Shown piece by piece: positions 1 to 7,529 of a stretch of DNA of 20,352 bases. Position 1 is the first letter of the stretch; each line of letters begins with the position of its first letter. This DNA comes from a virus, in IMG/VR virus record IMGVR_UViG_3300042868_004830, positions 1 to 20,352 of that record. One strand, 5' to 3'. The notes beneath the pieces were generated by a model, which was given only the letters and a program-made list of their open reading frames with translations, ran no database searches and was not told where the DNA came from. Position numbers and translations under genes: made by a program.

Positions 1-90
1 GTGCTTTTATTTATTATGAGATGACACACGAAAACGCCTCCACCAGGGAGCGCGAGCAAGTACCGATCAAAAACACGAAAGGCCAGCACA
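1..90 (+). promoter_or_regulatory. AT-rich left leader with -10-like element
   Basis: This stretch precedes the first gene. Its first 20 bases are almost all A/T, in sharp contrast to the A/C-rich rest of the window. TATTAT at 12-17 matches five of six bases of the TATAAT -10 consensus. Any -35 element would lie off the left edge, so this is only a candidate promoter for the packaging operon. GAAAGG at 77-82 is a plausible ribosome binding site for the methyltransferase start at 91. No RNA gene is visible. Confidence 0.3.
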
Positions 91-1389
91 ATGCCGGACA
101 ACCCAACCAAACTTCAAGTCATTACCGTCAAACTTGAACAAATTCAGAGCGACCCAAACAACGCCAGAAAGCATGACGACAAAAACATCGAAGCGATAAT
201 GGCCAGCCTGCGCACCTTCGGCCAGCGCAAGCCCATCGTGATAACGCACGACAAAACGGTGATCGCCGGCAACGGCACAGTTGAAGCAGCCCGCCGGCTT
301 GGATGGACCACCATCGCGGCAGCACGTACACCAGAAGACTGGACAGCAGACACGATCAAGGCGTACGCGCTCACCGACAACCGCACAGCGGAACTAGCCA
401 CATGGGAACAGAGCACCCTCGCAACACAACTAAGCGACCTTGAGCTCGCCGGTTGGGATATCCAGAATTTTGGCTTCGACCTAAAAGACATGGAAGGCAA
501 CCAGGAAACAGTCGAGGTCGATCCACCACCACCACCAGCAAAACCAAAAACCCGCACCGGCCAAATTTGGCAAATGGGCGAACACCGTCTCCTTGTAGGA
601 GACGCAACAAAGAGCAGCGACTACACGAAACTAATGAACGGCCAAACAGCGGACCTCGTAATTACAGATCCCCCTTATAACGTCGCCTACGTAGGAAAAA
701 CCGCTAACGAACTTACGATCGAAAACGACGCAATGACGGAGCAAGACTTCGACGCATTCCTCCTAGCCGCCTTTGAGAACATATTCAACAACACCGAACC
801 AGGCGCACCCATTTACGTCTTTCACGCAGACAGCAGCGGCCATCAATTTAGGAACCAATTCACGGACGCCGGCTTTCTATTGAAGCAAGTACTCATCTGG
901 GTAAAAAACACCTTCGCAATGGGCCGCCAGGACTACCACTGGCAACACGAACCCATTCTCTACGGATGGAAACCAGGCGCATCGCATAAGTGGTACGGAG
1001 CCCGCACCAAGGTAACGGTCATAGATGACGAAGTACCGCTAGAACAAATGAAGAAGAACGAACTTCTGCGGATCCTTGAGGAAGCCCGCTACACCAGCAC
1101 CGTCATTCGAGAAGATAAACCGCACCGCAACGCGGAGCACCCTACGATGAAACCGATCCGATTGATTGCGCGTCTACTAGCCAACAGCAGCGAACCGACC
1201 GCCATCGTTCTGGACCCCTTCGGCGGCAGCGGCTCCACGCTAATCGCCGCTGAACAACTAAACCGCACCTGCTACACAATGGAAATGGATCCAACCTATG
1301 CCGACGTCATCATCGCCCGATGGGAAAAACACACCAAGAAAAAAGCGAGCCTCGCCAAAACAACCAGCGCAACCCCAGGTCGCACCTGA
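91..1389 (+). CDS. ParB-domain-fused DNA methyltransferase (N4/N6 type)
   Basis: This 432-residue protein should transfer a methyl group from S-adenosylmethionine to an exocyclic adenine or cytosine amine in DNA. Residues about 8-130 resemble a ParB/sulfiredoxin-like N-terminal domain (GQRKPIVITHDKTVIAGNGT, 44-63). A proline-rich linker (144-149) leads to the methylase. Catalytic motif IV is TDPPYNV at 192-198, and the SAM-binding motif is DPFGGSG at 375-381. Because motif IV precedes motif I, the order is that of a beta-class enzyme. The start at 91 has a GAAAGG-type site upstream. The gene sits directly before the terminase genes, a frequent place for such enzymes in actinophages, and probably protects phage DNA from host restriction. 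Recognition sequence cannot be read from the protein. The basic tail (KKKAS, about 412-416) overlaps the next gene out of frame. Confidence 0.92.
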   Translation: MPDNPTKLQVITVKLEQIQSDPNNARKHDDKNIEAIMASLRTFGQRKPIVITHDKTVIAGNGTVEAARRLGWTTIAAARTPEDWTADTIKAYALTDNRTAELATWEQSTLATQLSDLELAGWDIQNFGFDLKDMEGNQETVEVDPPPPPAKPKTRTGQIWQMGEHRLLVGDATKSSDYTKLMNGQTADLVITDPPYNVAYVGKTANELTIENDAMTEQDFDAFLLAAFENIFNNTEPGAPIYVFHADSSGHQFRNQFTDAGFLLKQVLIWVKNTFAMGRQDYHWQHEPILYGWKPGASHKWYGARTKVTVIDDEVPLEQMKKNELLRILEEARYTSTVIREDKPHRNAEHPTMKPIRLIARLLANSSEPTAIVLDPFGGSGSTLIAAEQLNRTCYTMEMDPTYADVIIARWEKHTKKKASLAKTTSATPGRT

Positions 1390-1750
1390 CATCGCAGCGC
1401 TCTGTTCAGAGGCCCGCAAAATTTACGACGACCTCGCAGAGCGCTGCGACATAAAGAACGCCGGACACAGCGTCGCAGAACTAGTCGCGATGACGGCATA
1501 CGCCGCGCATCTCTACTACGAAGCAAAACGACAGATTGAAACAACCGGCCTCCTGGTGCGCGGCTTCAGGAACCCGATTGTGAATCCACTAATAAAAGTA
1601 ACCCAGGAGCAGTCAGAGATTTACCTCAAACTCCTAGACAAACTAAAACAAGAAGCAGAAACAACAAATGACCCACTCGAACAACTCATCAAGCAGATCC
1701 AGTCCGAGGTGGGCAACGAAAAGAAACAAACGCCGTCGCAGCAGAGGTGA
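1298..1750 (+). CDS. terS: Terminase small subunit, P27-like
   Basis: This 150-residue protein fits the small terminase, which recognises phage DNA for packaging and recruits the large subunit. The core from about residue 60 (AAHLYYEAKRQIETTGLLVR, then NPIVNPL and the LLDKLKQEAE helix) has the layout of P27-family small subunits: helix, short beta turn, then an NP-containing helix. The first 30 residues are basic and Pro/Ala-rich. The only in-frame ATG that keeps the whole core is 1298, which overlaps the methyltransferase by 92 bases in another reading frame. The next in-frame ATG is near 1490 and would truncate the domain. The Shine-Dalgarno before 1298 is weak, so the start is uncertain. 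Position directly before the large terminase supports the call. Confidence 0.8.
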   Translation: MPTSSSPDGKNTPRKKRASPKQPAQPQVAPDIAALCSEARKIYDDLAERCDIKNAGHSVAELVAMTAYAAHLYYEAKRQIETTGLLVRGFRNPIVNPLIKVTQEQSEIYLKLLDKLKQEAETTNDPLEQLIKQIQSEVGNEKKQTPSQQR

Positions 1751-3077
1751 CGAAGTAGCCGCGATCGCCAAACGCCTCGGAACACCGCTAATGCCTTGGC
1801 AAAAATTGGTCGCAGACGTAGCGCTCGAAATGAACACAGACGGCAGCCCCATCTACCGCGAACTAAACGTTCTAGTCCCACGCCAGTGCGGGAAGACCAG
1901 CCTGATGCTTGCGATGGAACTACACCGCGCCCTTCTTTGGGGATCCCCGCAAACCATCGGATACACCGCCCAAACTGGATGGGACGCAAGGCGCAAACTA
2001 GTCGACGACCAGGTGCCGCTGATAGAAAACAGCGAACTAGCCGCCACGGTAAAACGCATCTATCGCGGAGCAGGAATGGAATCCGTCCACTTCAAAAACA
2101 GCAGCCGCATCGACGTAATGCCTTCAACACCAACAGCGGGCCACGGCCGCGTCATTTCGCTAGGCGTAATTGACGAAGCCTTTAGCGACGAAGACGATCG
2201 CCGCGAAGGAGCGCTCCTTCCAGCAATGGCCACAAAGCGCGACGCGCAGCTCTTCGTCATTTCCACCGCCGGCACCCAGGCATCGCTCTACCTAAAACGC
2301 AAAGTGGAACAAGGCCGCGCAATGGTAGAAGCAGGCATCGATGAAGGCGTCGCATACTTCGAATTCAGCGCACACGAAGACGACGACATCGACGATCCAA
2401 ACGTCTGGTGGAAAACCATCCCCGCACTAGGCCACACGATCGACGAACGCGTCGTGGCACACGCCCGCAGCACAATGACCGAGGGCGAATTCAGACGCGC
2501 GATGCTTTGCCAATGGACCGTCCTCGACGACGCAGCGATCCCCGCAAAATACGTGCAACGCGTAATGGATCCAACAACAGCGCCATCCGGCTCGCTTTCA
2601 TTTGGCATCGACGTAGCAATGGACCGCTCCTGGGCGGCCATTTCAGTCGCAGACGAAACAGGCCGCGTCGAACTAATAGACCACCGCGAAGGCGTTTCCT
2701 GGGTAGTAGATCGAGCGCTAGAACTTTGGCGCAAAAACAAAGGAGCACTAGTCGTGGATGGGTATTCACCCGCTAACAGTTTGGTCGACAGACTAGAAAC
2801 AGGCGGCCTGCCGGTGACCAGATACAGCCTGCGCGACATGACAGCGGCCTGCGGGATTTTCTACGACGCAGTCCTCGACGACGCCATCCGCATAAGACCA
2901 CACACATCGCTCAGCGCAGCAATTGAATCCGCAAAAAGGAAACAGATGGCATCGGGCTGGCTTTGGTCTCGCACAGTAGAGACAGCCGATCTAACACCAC
3001 TATTTGCCAGCACCCTTGCTTACCACCACGCAACAAACAGAAGACCACCAGAAACAACCAGGAGTAGAATTTACTAA
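1668..3077 (+). CDS. terL: Terminase large subunit
   Basis: This 469-residue protein is the packaging motor ATPase and the nuclease that cuts concatemeric DNA. Walker A is VPRQCGKTS at residues 70-78 and Walker B is LGVIDEAF at 165-172, with Asp169-Glu170. The C-terminal RNase H-like nuclease has acidic residues in FGIDVAMD (Asp315), VVDGYS (Asp364) and the DAVLDDA segment near 400. The overall length is usual for the family. The start at 1668 lies 83 bases inside the small terminase gene in another frame. It is preferred because the GDEVAAIAKRLGTPLMPWQ segment just before the ATPase fold is normally part of such proteins, and the next ATG (1791) would remove it. The stop overlaps the following small gene as TAATG. 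Confidence 0.95.
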   Translation: MTHSNNSSSRSSPRWATKRNKRRRSRGDEVAAIAKRLGTPLMPWQKLVADVALEMNTDGSPIYRELNVLVPRQCGKTSLMLAMELHRALLWGSPQTIGYTAQTGWDARRKLVDDQVPLIENSELAATVKRIYRGAGMESVHFKNSSRIDVMPSTPTAGHGRVISLGVIDEAFSDEDDRREGALLPAMATKRDAQLFVISTAGTQASLYLKRKVEQGRAMVEAGIDEGVAYFEFSAHEDDDIDDPNVWWKTIPALGHTIDERVVAHARSTMTEGEFRRAMLCQWTVLDDAAIPAKYVQRVMDPTTAPSGSLSFGIDVAMDRSWAAISVADETGRVELIDHREGVSWVVDRALELWRKNKGALVVDGYSPANSLVDRLETGGLPVTRYSLRDMTAACGIFYDAVLDDAIRIRPHTSLSAAIESAKRKQMASGWLWSRTVETADLTPLFASTLAYHHATNRRPPETTRSRIY

Positions 3078-3220
3078 TGAAGAAACACCTAGCCACAGTC
3101 CTACAAGCAGCAGGAACTACAATCATCACAATGAGCATCGCTTTTCTTTCGATACCAGTCTCGATGGCCTTCGCCGGCGTAGCACTAGTCGTCTTTGGTA
3201 TAGCGGTAGAAAGAAACTAG
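3077..3220 (+). CDS. Small membrane protein between terminase and portal
   Basis: This 47-residue reading frame starts with MKKHLATV. It then runs into one long or two short hydrophobic segments (TTIITMSIAFLSIPVSMAF and AGVALVVFGIAV) and ends VERN. The start ATG shares one base with the terminase stop (TAATG) and the stop lies two bases before the likely portal ATG at 3223, so the frame fills the gap exactly as other junctions in this operon do. The Lys-Lys N-terminus followed by hydrophobic segments indicates an inner-membrane protein. No function is recognised; a role in lysis timing, infection exclusion or head assembly at the membrane would be guesswork. Confidence 0.75.
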   Translation: MKKHLATVLQAAGTTIITMSIAFLSIPVSMAFAGVALVVFGIAVERN

Positions 3221-3222
3221 AA

Positions 3223-4347
3223 ATGCTGAACCGCCTACTTCAGAACAGGCCAGAAAAGCGCAACGCCTACGTCGACAACAACGGCCGCATCACGCGCACA
3301 AGTTTCGACAACTACGCCGGCGTGAATGTGAACACCGAGTCGGCGCTTTCAGTACCGGCCATTTGGCGAGCAACAACAATGATTGCTGACTCCGTAGGCG
3401 TAATGCCGCTACACGCGTATAGGAACGATCAAAAACTAGAACCAACGCCGCGCCTGCTAGAACGACCAAACCCGCTGGAAACACGAGTCGAAACGATAAG
3501 CGCAATGGTCGCGGCTCTAATTCTGAACGGCAACTACGTCGCCATCCTGGGCGAACCAGGGCCGAGTGGCTACCCAGAGTCCATCTATCCAGTCGCACCA
3601 GAACGCGTGACGATCTACAAGCGAGACGGCAGGAAGTACTTCAGAATTGATGAAGTCGAATACAACTCCGATCAGATTTTCCACATTAAAGGATTTAGCC
3701 TTCCTGGAGACGTAGCCGGCATAGGCATCGTTGCTGCACAGCGGCAAGGCGTAGGAGCAGCGGTCGCAGTAATGGAATACGCCGCGCGGTACTTCAACGG
3801 CGGCGCTATGCCGTCATACGCGATCAAGTCAAGCAACCCCGACTTGACAGAAGAAGAAGCAGACCTTCTAAAAATAAAGTGGATGGAGCACTACGGCGGG
3901 AAGTCAAGAATTCCAGCGATCCTAAACGCCTCCACAGACATTGAGCCATTGACCGCAAACGCAAACGACTCGCAACTTGTAGAAGCACGAAACATGGCGG
4001 TCTCCGACTCGGCAAACATAGTCGGCGTACCAGGAAACATGGTCGGAGCACCAAACACATCGCGCACCTACACCAACGTAGAAGCACAGGGCCTCGAATA
4101 CCTACGCACATCTATCGCGCCGATCACCACCCGCATCGAGTCAACATTTACCGACTACCTGCCGCGCGGTCAAGAGGCCAAGTTCAACTATGACAGCCTG
4201 CTCCGCGCAGACACATACACCAGATACCAGGCGCACAAACTAGCCCTTGACGCAGGCTTTCTAACCGTAGATGAAATACGAGAACTAGAAGACCTTCCGC
4301 CATTGGGAGTCCCAACAGAAACACAACCAGAGGAACTAGAACTATGA
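3223..4347 (+). CDS. Portal protein, HK97 family
   Basis: The portal forms the twelve-fold ring at the head vertex through which DNA enters and leaves and to which the tail attaches. The protein is 374 residues from the start chosen here. Recognisable HK97-portal segments are SVPAIWRATTMIADSVGVMP near the start, LERPNP, LILNGNYVA, the GFSLPGDVAGIGIV loop, and the C-terminal YNYDSLLR-like segment (here FNYDSLLRAD). The same frame is open back to an ATG at 3004, but that extension overlaps the terminase and a well-formed 47-residue membrane gene and has low-complexity sequence. The ATG at 3223 follows the small gene's stop by two bases. The stop overlaps the protease start (ATGA). Confidence 0.93.
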   Translation: MLNRLLQNRPEKRNAYVDNNGRITRTSFDNYAGVNVNTESALSVPAIWRATTMIADSVGVMPLHAYRNDQKLEPTPRLLERPNPLETRVETISAMVAALILNGNYVAILGEPGPSGYPESIYPVAPERVTIYKRDGRKYFRIDEVEYNSDQIFHIKGFSLPGDVAGIGIVAAQRQGVGAAVAVMEYAARYFNGGAMPSYAIKSSNPDLTEEEADLLKIKWMEHYGGKSRIPAILNASTDIEPLTANANDSQLVEARNMAVSDSANIVGVPGNMVGAPNTSRTYTNVEAQGLEYLRTSIAPITTRIESTFTDYLPRGQEAKFNYDSLLRADTYTRYQAHKLALDAGFLTVDEIRELEDLPPLGVPTETQPEELEL

Positions 4348-4877
4348 ACATTGAAAACCGCGCCTACGAAACGACGCTAGAAATTCGCGGCGAAGGAGAC
4401 GGACGCACCATCTGCGGCATCGTCGTGCCATACGACGTAGAACAAGCCATTACACCCAACTTGACCGAAGTCTTTCGACGCGGCGCATTTTCGCGTGTAA
4501 TACCAGCAGCGCACCGCGTCAAATTGCTAGTGAGCCACGACGCCCGCGCACTACCGATCGGCCGCGCCACCATGCTGCGCGAGGACGCTAACGGCCTATA
4601 CGGAGAATTCCGAGTGAGCAAAGGCTCACGTTCAGACGACGTCCTCGAGCTCGTACGCGATGGGGCGCTCAGCGAATTCTCGATCGGCTTCCAACCATTG
4701 AAAGACAACCGCCGCAAAGACGGAGTCGTTGAACGCATAGCAGCGCACCTCGCAGAAGTAAGCCTCGTCACATTTGGCGCATACGGCCACAACGCCCAAG
4801 TCGCTGGAGTACGCGAACAGTCCCCAACACCCAACCTCGATCAACTAGACGAAATACTCAAAGCAATTAGAAAATGA
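4344..4877 (+). CDS. Prohead protease, HK97 (U35) family
   Basis: This 177-residue serine protease should mature the procapsid by removing the N-terminal scaffold domain of the capsid protein. The fold is seen in GIVVPYD (25-31), EVFRRGAF (42-49), LLVSHDARALPIGR (61-74) and GALSEFSIGF (107-116). His65 in the SHD motif and Ser113 in SIGF are the likely catalytic pair, followed by the AEVSLVTFGAY strand typical of the family. It overlaps portal by four bases (ATGA) and the next gene likewise. The order portal, protease, capsid is the HK97 order, and a separate scaffold gene is absent, consistent with a self-scaffolding capsid protein. Confidence 0.93.
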   Translation: MNIENRAYETTLEIRGEGDGRTICGIVVPYDVEQAITPNLTEVFRRGAFSRVIPAAHRVKLLVSHDARALPIGRATMLREDANGLYGEFRVSKGSRSDDVLELVRDGALSEFSIGFQPLKDNRRKDGVVERIAAHLAEVSLVTFGAYGHNAQVAGVREQSPTPNLDQLDEILKAIRK

Positions 4878-5131
4878 AGTCGCGCACATTTACCGTCACA
4901 ACCACAGCGGCGGAAGTAATAGCAGCCGAACCAGTAACGCGCCAGGTTTGGCTCCACGTACTAGGAGCAGGCACCGTTTACATTGGCGGCGAAGACGTAA
5001 CAACAACCAACGGACTGCTTACAGAAAAAAACGCCGTCCCACAAGCGCTGACAATTCCAGCCGGCGAAGTTTTGTGGGCATTAGTAGCCAGCGGAACAGA
5101 CACGCTACGCATCCTTGTGCAAGGCGACTAA
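4874..5131 (+). CDS. Decoration / head-fibre-like beta protein
   Basis: This 85-residue protein is predicted to be all beta strand. The segment VWLHVLGAGTVYIGGEDVTT, then GLLTEKN and TIPAGEVLWALVASGTDTLRI, matches a layout common in small phage structural proteins that carry a GxVYIGG..VT turn. Such proteins are usually encoded beside the capsid gene and are thought to decorate the head or to form part of a fibre. It overlaps the protease gene by four bases. It ends 132 bases before the capsid start, the only sizeable gap in the head region. The assignment to the head rests on position and pattern. Confidence 0.72.
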   Translation: MKSRTFTVTTTAAEVIAAEPVTRQVWLHVLGAGTVYIGGEDVTTTNGLLTEKNAVPQALTIPAGEVLWALVASGTDTLRILVQGD

Positions 5132-5144
5132 CCGCGATTAGAAT
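5115..5144 (+). promoter_or_regulatory. Candidate promoter for the capsid gene
   Basis: TAGAAT at 5139-5144 matches five of six bases of the -10 consensus. TTGTGC at 5115-5120, 18 bases upstream, is a poor -35 with only the TTG conserved. It lies at the end of the decoration-protein gene and just before the longest untranslated leader in the structural region, a sensible place for extra transcription of the most abundant head protein. Support is by eye only. Confidence 0.3.
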
Positions 5145-5155
5145 GAAACTCAATC

Positions 5156-5225
5156 GGCACCCCACCGAGTCGAGAGCAGCACCCCACGATCGTGGCACCC
5201 TCTCCGGCGAGCGACTAGGCACCCC
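5156..5225 (+). repeat. Four GCACCC repeats and a 12-bp palindrome in the capsid leader
   Basis: GCACCC occurs at 5157-5162, 5179-5184, 5195-5200 and 5219-5224, three of them followed by another C. The perfect palindrome CCACGATCGTGG at 5184-5195 lies between copies two and three and is flanked by them. The spacing between copies (22, 16 and 24 bases) is irregular. The cluster falls in an untranslated leader, so it could be an operator, a protein-binding site on mRNA or an RNA structure. Function is not known. Confidence 0.45.
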
Positions 5226-5263
5226 GCCCCAATAAGCAGCCACACAACAGGAGAAACACCATC

Positions 5264-6610
5264 ATGGCTAACCAATTCCTTAGCAACCTTCACGAAACAC
5301 GCGCCGCAAAAAGCGCCATCATTGAAGCAACACTTACACGCGCAGCCGAAGAAGGCCGCGACATCACAGAGATTGAACTCGCAAACGTTCAAGCACTAAA
5401 ACTTGAAATTGACAAACTCGATGAGCGCATCGAGCAAATCACCGACATCGAAGTGCGCAAAGCAAAAGCAGCAGAACTCGCCGCCACAGTCGACTCCACA
5501 GTGACCGAAACACGCAGCGCAGCACCAGCCCGCGTCATTTCAGAAGAGCCCACATACCACGAGCGCAGCCACAACGACTTCCTCGCAGACGCGATCGCTG
5601 CCGAATTTGGCGGTTCATACGAAGCACGTGAGCGCATCCAGCGCTACCAGCGCGAGTCCATCGAAAAGCGCGATAGCGGATCGTCAAACTTCGCCGGCCT
5701 CGTAGTACCGCAATACCTTGTCTCAGAATTCGCACCACTACGCCGCGCAGGACGCAAGACGCTCGACATTTCGACACAGGCAGCATTGCCAGCAAACGGA
5801 ATGACCGTGAACATTGGCCGCTTGACCACAGGCGTAACTTCATACGTACAGGCATCGGAAAACACCGCACCAACAGAATCAAGTCCAGACGACACACTGC
5901 TCACCGTCAACGTGAACACAGTCGCTGCAATGTTTGACCTTTCCAAGCAGGCCGTTTTACGCGGCACCGGCGTAGAAACACAACTCCTCGGAGACTCGAT
6001 CCGTTCATACCAGTCAAAACTTGATGGATTAGCACTCAACGGATCCGGTTCAAGCGGCGAGCACCGCGGCATTCTGAACACAACCGGCATCAACGCCGTG
6101 ACGTACACAGACGCATCGCCCACCTACCTTGAACTTTGGCCAAAGTTGATCGATGCAGTACAAGCAGTAGCCACAAACTTTTACAGCGGCGCAAACTACA
6201 TCGTGATGCACCCATCAATGGCAGGAGCACTCCTCAAAGCCGTCGACGGAAGCAACCGCCCAATGATTGTCCCATCTTCCGGTGGACCAATGAACGCACC
6301 AGGCACCTACGACCAGCCAGGCTACGACTCGCGCTTCAGCCTTCTCGGAATTCCAGTCATTGAAGACGCAAACATGCCAACCAACCTCGGCACCGGAACA
6401 AACGAAACCGCAATCGTCGTGGGTAACTTTTCCGAGTCCTACATTTGGGAAGACAACGGCGGCGCTCCTTTGTACGTACGCTTCGAGCAGCCCGATGGCA
6501 ACATTGCGATCCGCACCGTTGTATTTGGCTTCAGCGCATACACCGCAGGAAAGTACCCCGCAGCATTCAGCGCCATCACCGGCACCGGCCTCATCGTCGC
6601 TAACTGGTAA
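5264..6610 (+). CDS. Major capsid protein, HK97 fold with fused scaffold domain
   Basis: This 448-residue protein forms the icosahedral shell. Residues about 5-72 are a charged heptad-like coiled coil (KLDERIEQITDIEVRKAKAA), the delta/scaffold domain that the upstream protease should cut off. A linker rich in Ala/Thr/Ser and Arg follows to about 140. The HK97-fold core starts near SSNFAGLVVPQYLVSEF (140-156) and continues through the spine helix (LGDSIRSYQSKLDGLALNGSG), the A-domain segment IVMHPSMAGALLKA and the C-terminal VRFEQPDGNIAIRT and YTAGKYPAAFS strands. The start at 5264 has a clear AGGAG site ten bases upstream. Length is usual for a capsid protein with an uncut N-terminal domain. 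Confidence 0.96.
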   Translation: MANQFLSNLHETRAAKSAIIEATLTRAAEEGRDITEIELANVQALKLEIDKLDERIEQITDIEVRKAKAAELAATVDSTVTETRSAAPARVISEEPTYHERSHNDFLADAIAAEFGGSYEARERIQRYQRESIEKRDSGSSNFAGLVVPQYLVSEFAPLRRAGRKTLDISTQAALPANGMTVNIGRLTTGVTSYVQASENTAPTESSPDDTLLTVNVNTVAAMFDLSKQAVLRGTGVETQLLGDSIRSYQSKLDGLALNGSGSSGEHRGILNTTGINAVTYTDASPTYLELWPKLIDAVQAVATNFYSGANYIVMHPSMAGALLKAVDGSNRPMIVPSSGGPMNAPGTYDQPGYDSRFSLLGIPVIEDANMPTNLGTGTNETAIVVGNFSESYIWEDNGGAPLYVRFEQPDGNIAIRTVVFGFSAYTAGKYPAAFSAITGTGLIVANW

Positions 6611-6625
6611 CAACCCCACCAGGAA

Positions 6626-6648
6626 CGGAGCCGCGCACAACGGCTCCG
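6626..6648 (+). terminator. Hairpin after the capsid gene (no U-tract)
   Basis: CGGAGCCG at 6626-6633 pairs perfectly with CGGCTCCG at 6641-6648 around a seven-base loop. No T-run follows, so it is at best a partial terminator. It could equally slow mRNA decay and so set the ratio of capsid to downstream proteins. The neighbouring gene's ribosome site (AGGGAAAC, from 6653) is just downstream and not within the stem. Confidence 0.5.
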
Positions 6649-6663
6649 CACCAGGGAAACACA

Positions 6664-6927
6664 ATGAACAAAGACGCTCAGATCGCCGCACTACGAACAG
6701 AGCTCGACGGATACATCCGTCGAGGCATGACGCTACGCGCAAAAGCCGTCCAGGAAGTGCTCGCTCAACTTGGAAGCCCAACGGCAACACCGCCCGCGGG
6801 AATTGTGCCTTCCAAGTTGAGCGGCACCCCCACAACGCCCGCAGCAGAAGTCAAAGAGCCCGCGCCAGTTGTAAAAAAACCTCGCGCATCTAAGACAACA
6901 GGAAGCAAGAAACAGAGCAGCAAGTGA
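6664..6927 (+). CDS. Small protein downstream of capsid, basic tail
   Basis: This 87-residue protein has an N-terminal amphipathic helix (AALRTELDGYIRRGMTLRAK, residues 8-27) continuing into AVQEVLAQLG. A Pro/Ala-rich linker follows, then a Lys/Ser-rich basic tail. Proteins of this layout directly after the capsid gene are common in actinophages, but their function is not established; the tail suggests binding to nucleic acid or to an acidic partner. A GGGAAAC site lies before the ATG. The stop overlaps the next start as GTGA. Confidence 0.75.
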   Translation: MNKDAQIAALRTELDGYIRRGMTLRAKAVQEVLAQLGSPTATPPAGIVPSKLSGTPTTPAAEVKEPAPVVKKPRASKTTGSKKQSSK

Positions 6928-7529
6928 CGATCACCAACGGCTACATCACGCTCGCCGGCTTGAAGACCTACCTCAAAATAGACGACAGCGTCGAAGACAC
7001 ACTGCTAGAACAAATAATCGAGTCCGCATCGCGCAGCATTGACCGCATCGCTAACCGCCGCTTCTATTTAGACAGCACAGCAACCGCCCGCACGTACCGT
7101 CCAATAGGCAACCTTCGAGTCATAACAGACGACATCGGAAGCACCACCGGTCTAATACTCAAAACAGATCCAAACAGCACCGGCGTTTACCAAACAACAT
7201 TCACGTTGAACACCGACTACATAGTCGAACCAACAACAGCGCTGGCAAAAGGCCGCCCGATCAACTACCTAACCATCGTCGGCTCCACAGCGCTCTCTTT
7301 ACCGGTGAACTATTGGCCACAAGTAGAAGTGACAGCCAAATGGGGCTGGCCTTCCGTACCAGACGACATCGAGCAGGCCACCTACATCCTGAGCGCAGAC
7401 CTATACAAACGAAAAGACTCGATCGGCGGCGTACTAGGCATTTCAGAACTAGGAGCAATACGCATGAGCCCGCTCGGACGCGACATAGCCGCAATGGTAC
7501 GCGCCTATAAACGCGAGTTCTTCGCATGA
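6924..7529 (+). CDS. Head-tail connector (HK97 gp6-like adaptor)
   Basis: This 201-residue protein should sit under the portal and join head to tail. The N-terminal part (ITLAGLKTYLKIDDSVEDTL, then LEQIIESASRSIDRIANRRF) is the helical signature of the gp6/Phage_connect family. The middle part is beta-rich, and WPQVEVTAKWGWPSVPDDIEQA followed by a helix is the classic C-terminal segment of actinophage connectors. The start codon is GTG at 6924, overlapping the previous stop by four bases. Position between capsid and tail genes agrees. Confidence 0.88.
   Translation: MTITNGYITLAGLKTYLKIDDSVEDTLLEQIIESASRSIDRIANRRFYLDSTATARTYRPIGNLRVITDDIGSTTGLILKTDPNSTGVYQTTFTLNTDYIVEPTTALAKGRPINYLTIVGSTALSLPVNYWPQVEVTAKWGWPSVPDDIEQATYILSADLYKRKDSIGGVLGISELGAIRMSPLGRDIAAMVRAYKREFFA

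Noticed and set aside
21-137. A 38-residue frame starting ATG 21 and overlapping the methyltransferase start.
   Set aside because: No ribosome site, polar low-complexity sequence, and 47-base overlap with a well-supported gene.
2288-2839. Minus-strand frame of 183 codons opposite the large terminase.
   Set aside because: Ser/Arg/Thr-rich shadow of the terminase nuclease domain; no support as a gene.
3004-3222. N-terminal extension of the portal from ATG 3004.
   Set aside because: It is a His/Thr/Ser-rich frame that overlaps terminase and a fitting membrane gene; portal homology begins after 3223.
5143-5235. A 30-residue frame (MKLNRHPTESRAAPHDRG...) in the capsid leader.
   Set aside because: It starts inside the -10-like element, has no ribosome site, and the repeats fall in different frames. 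The leader is better read as regulatory.
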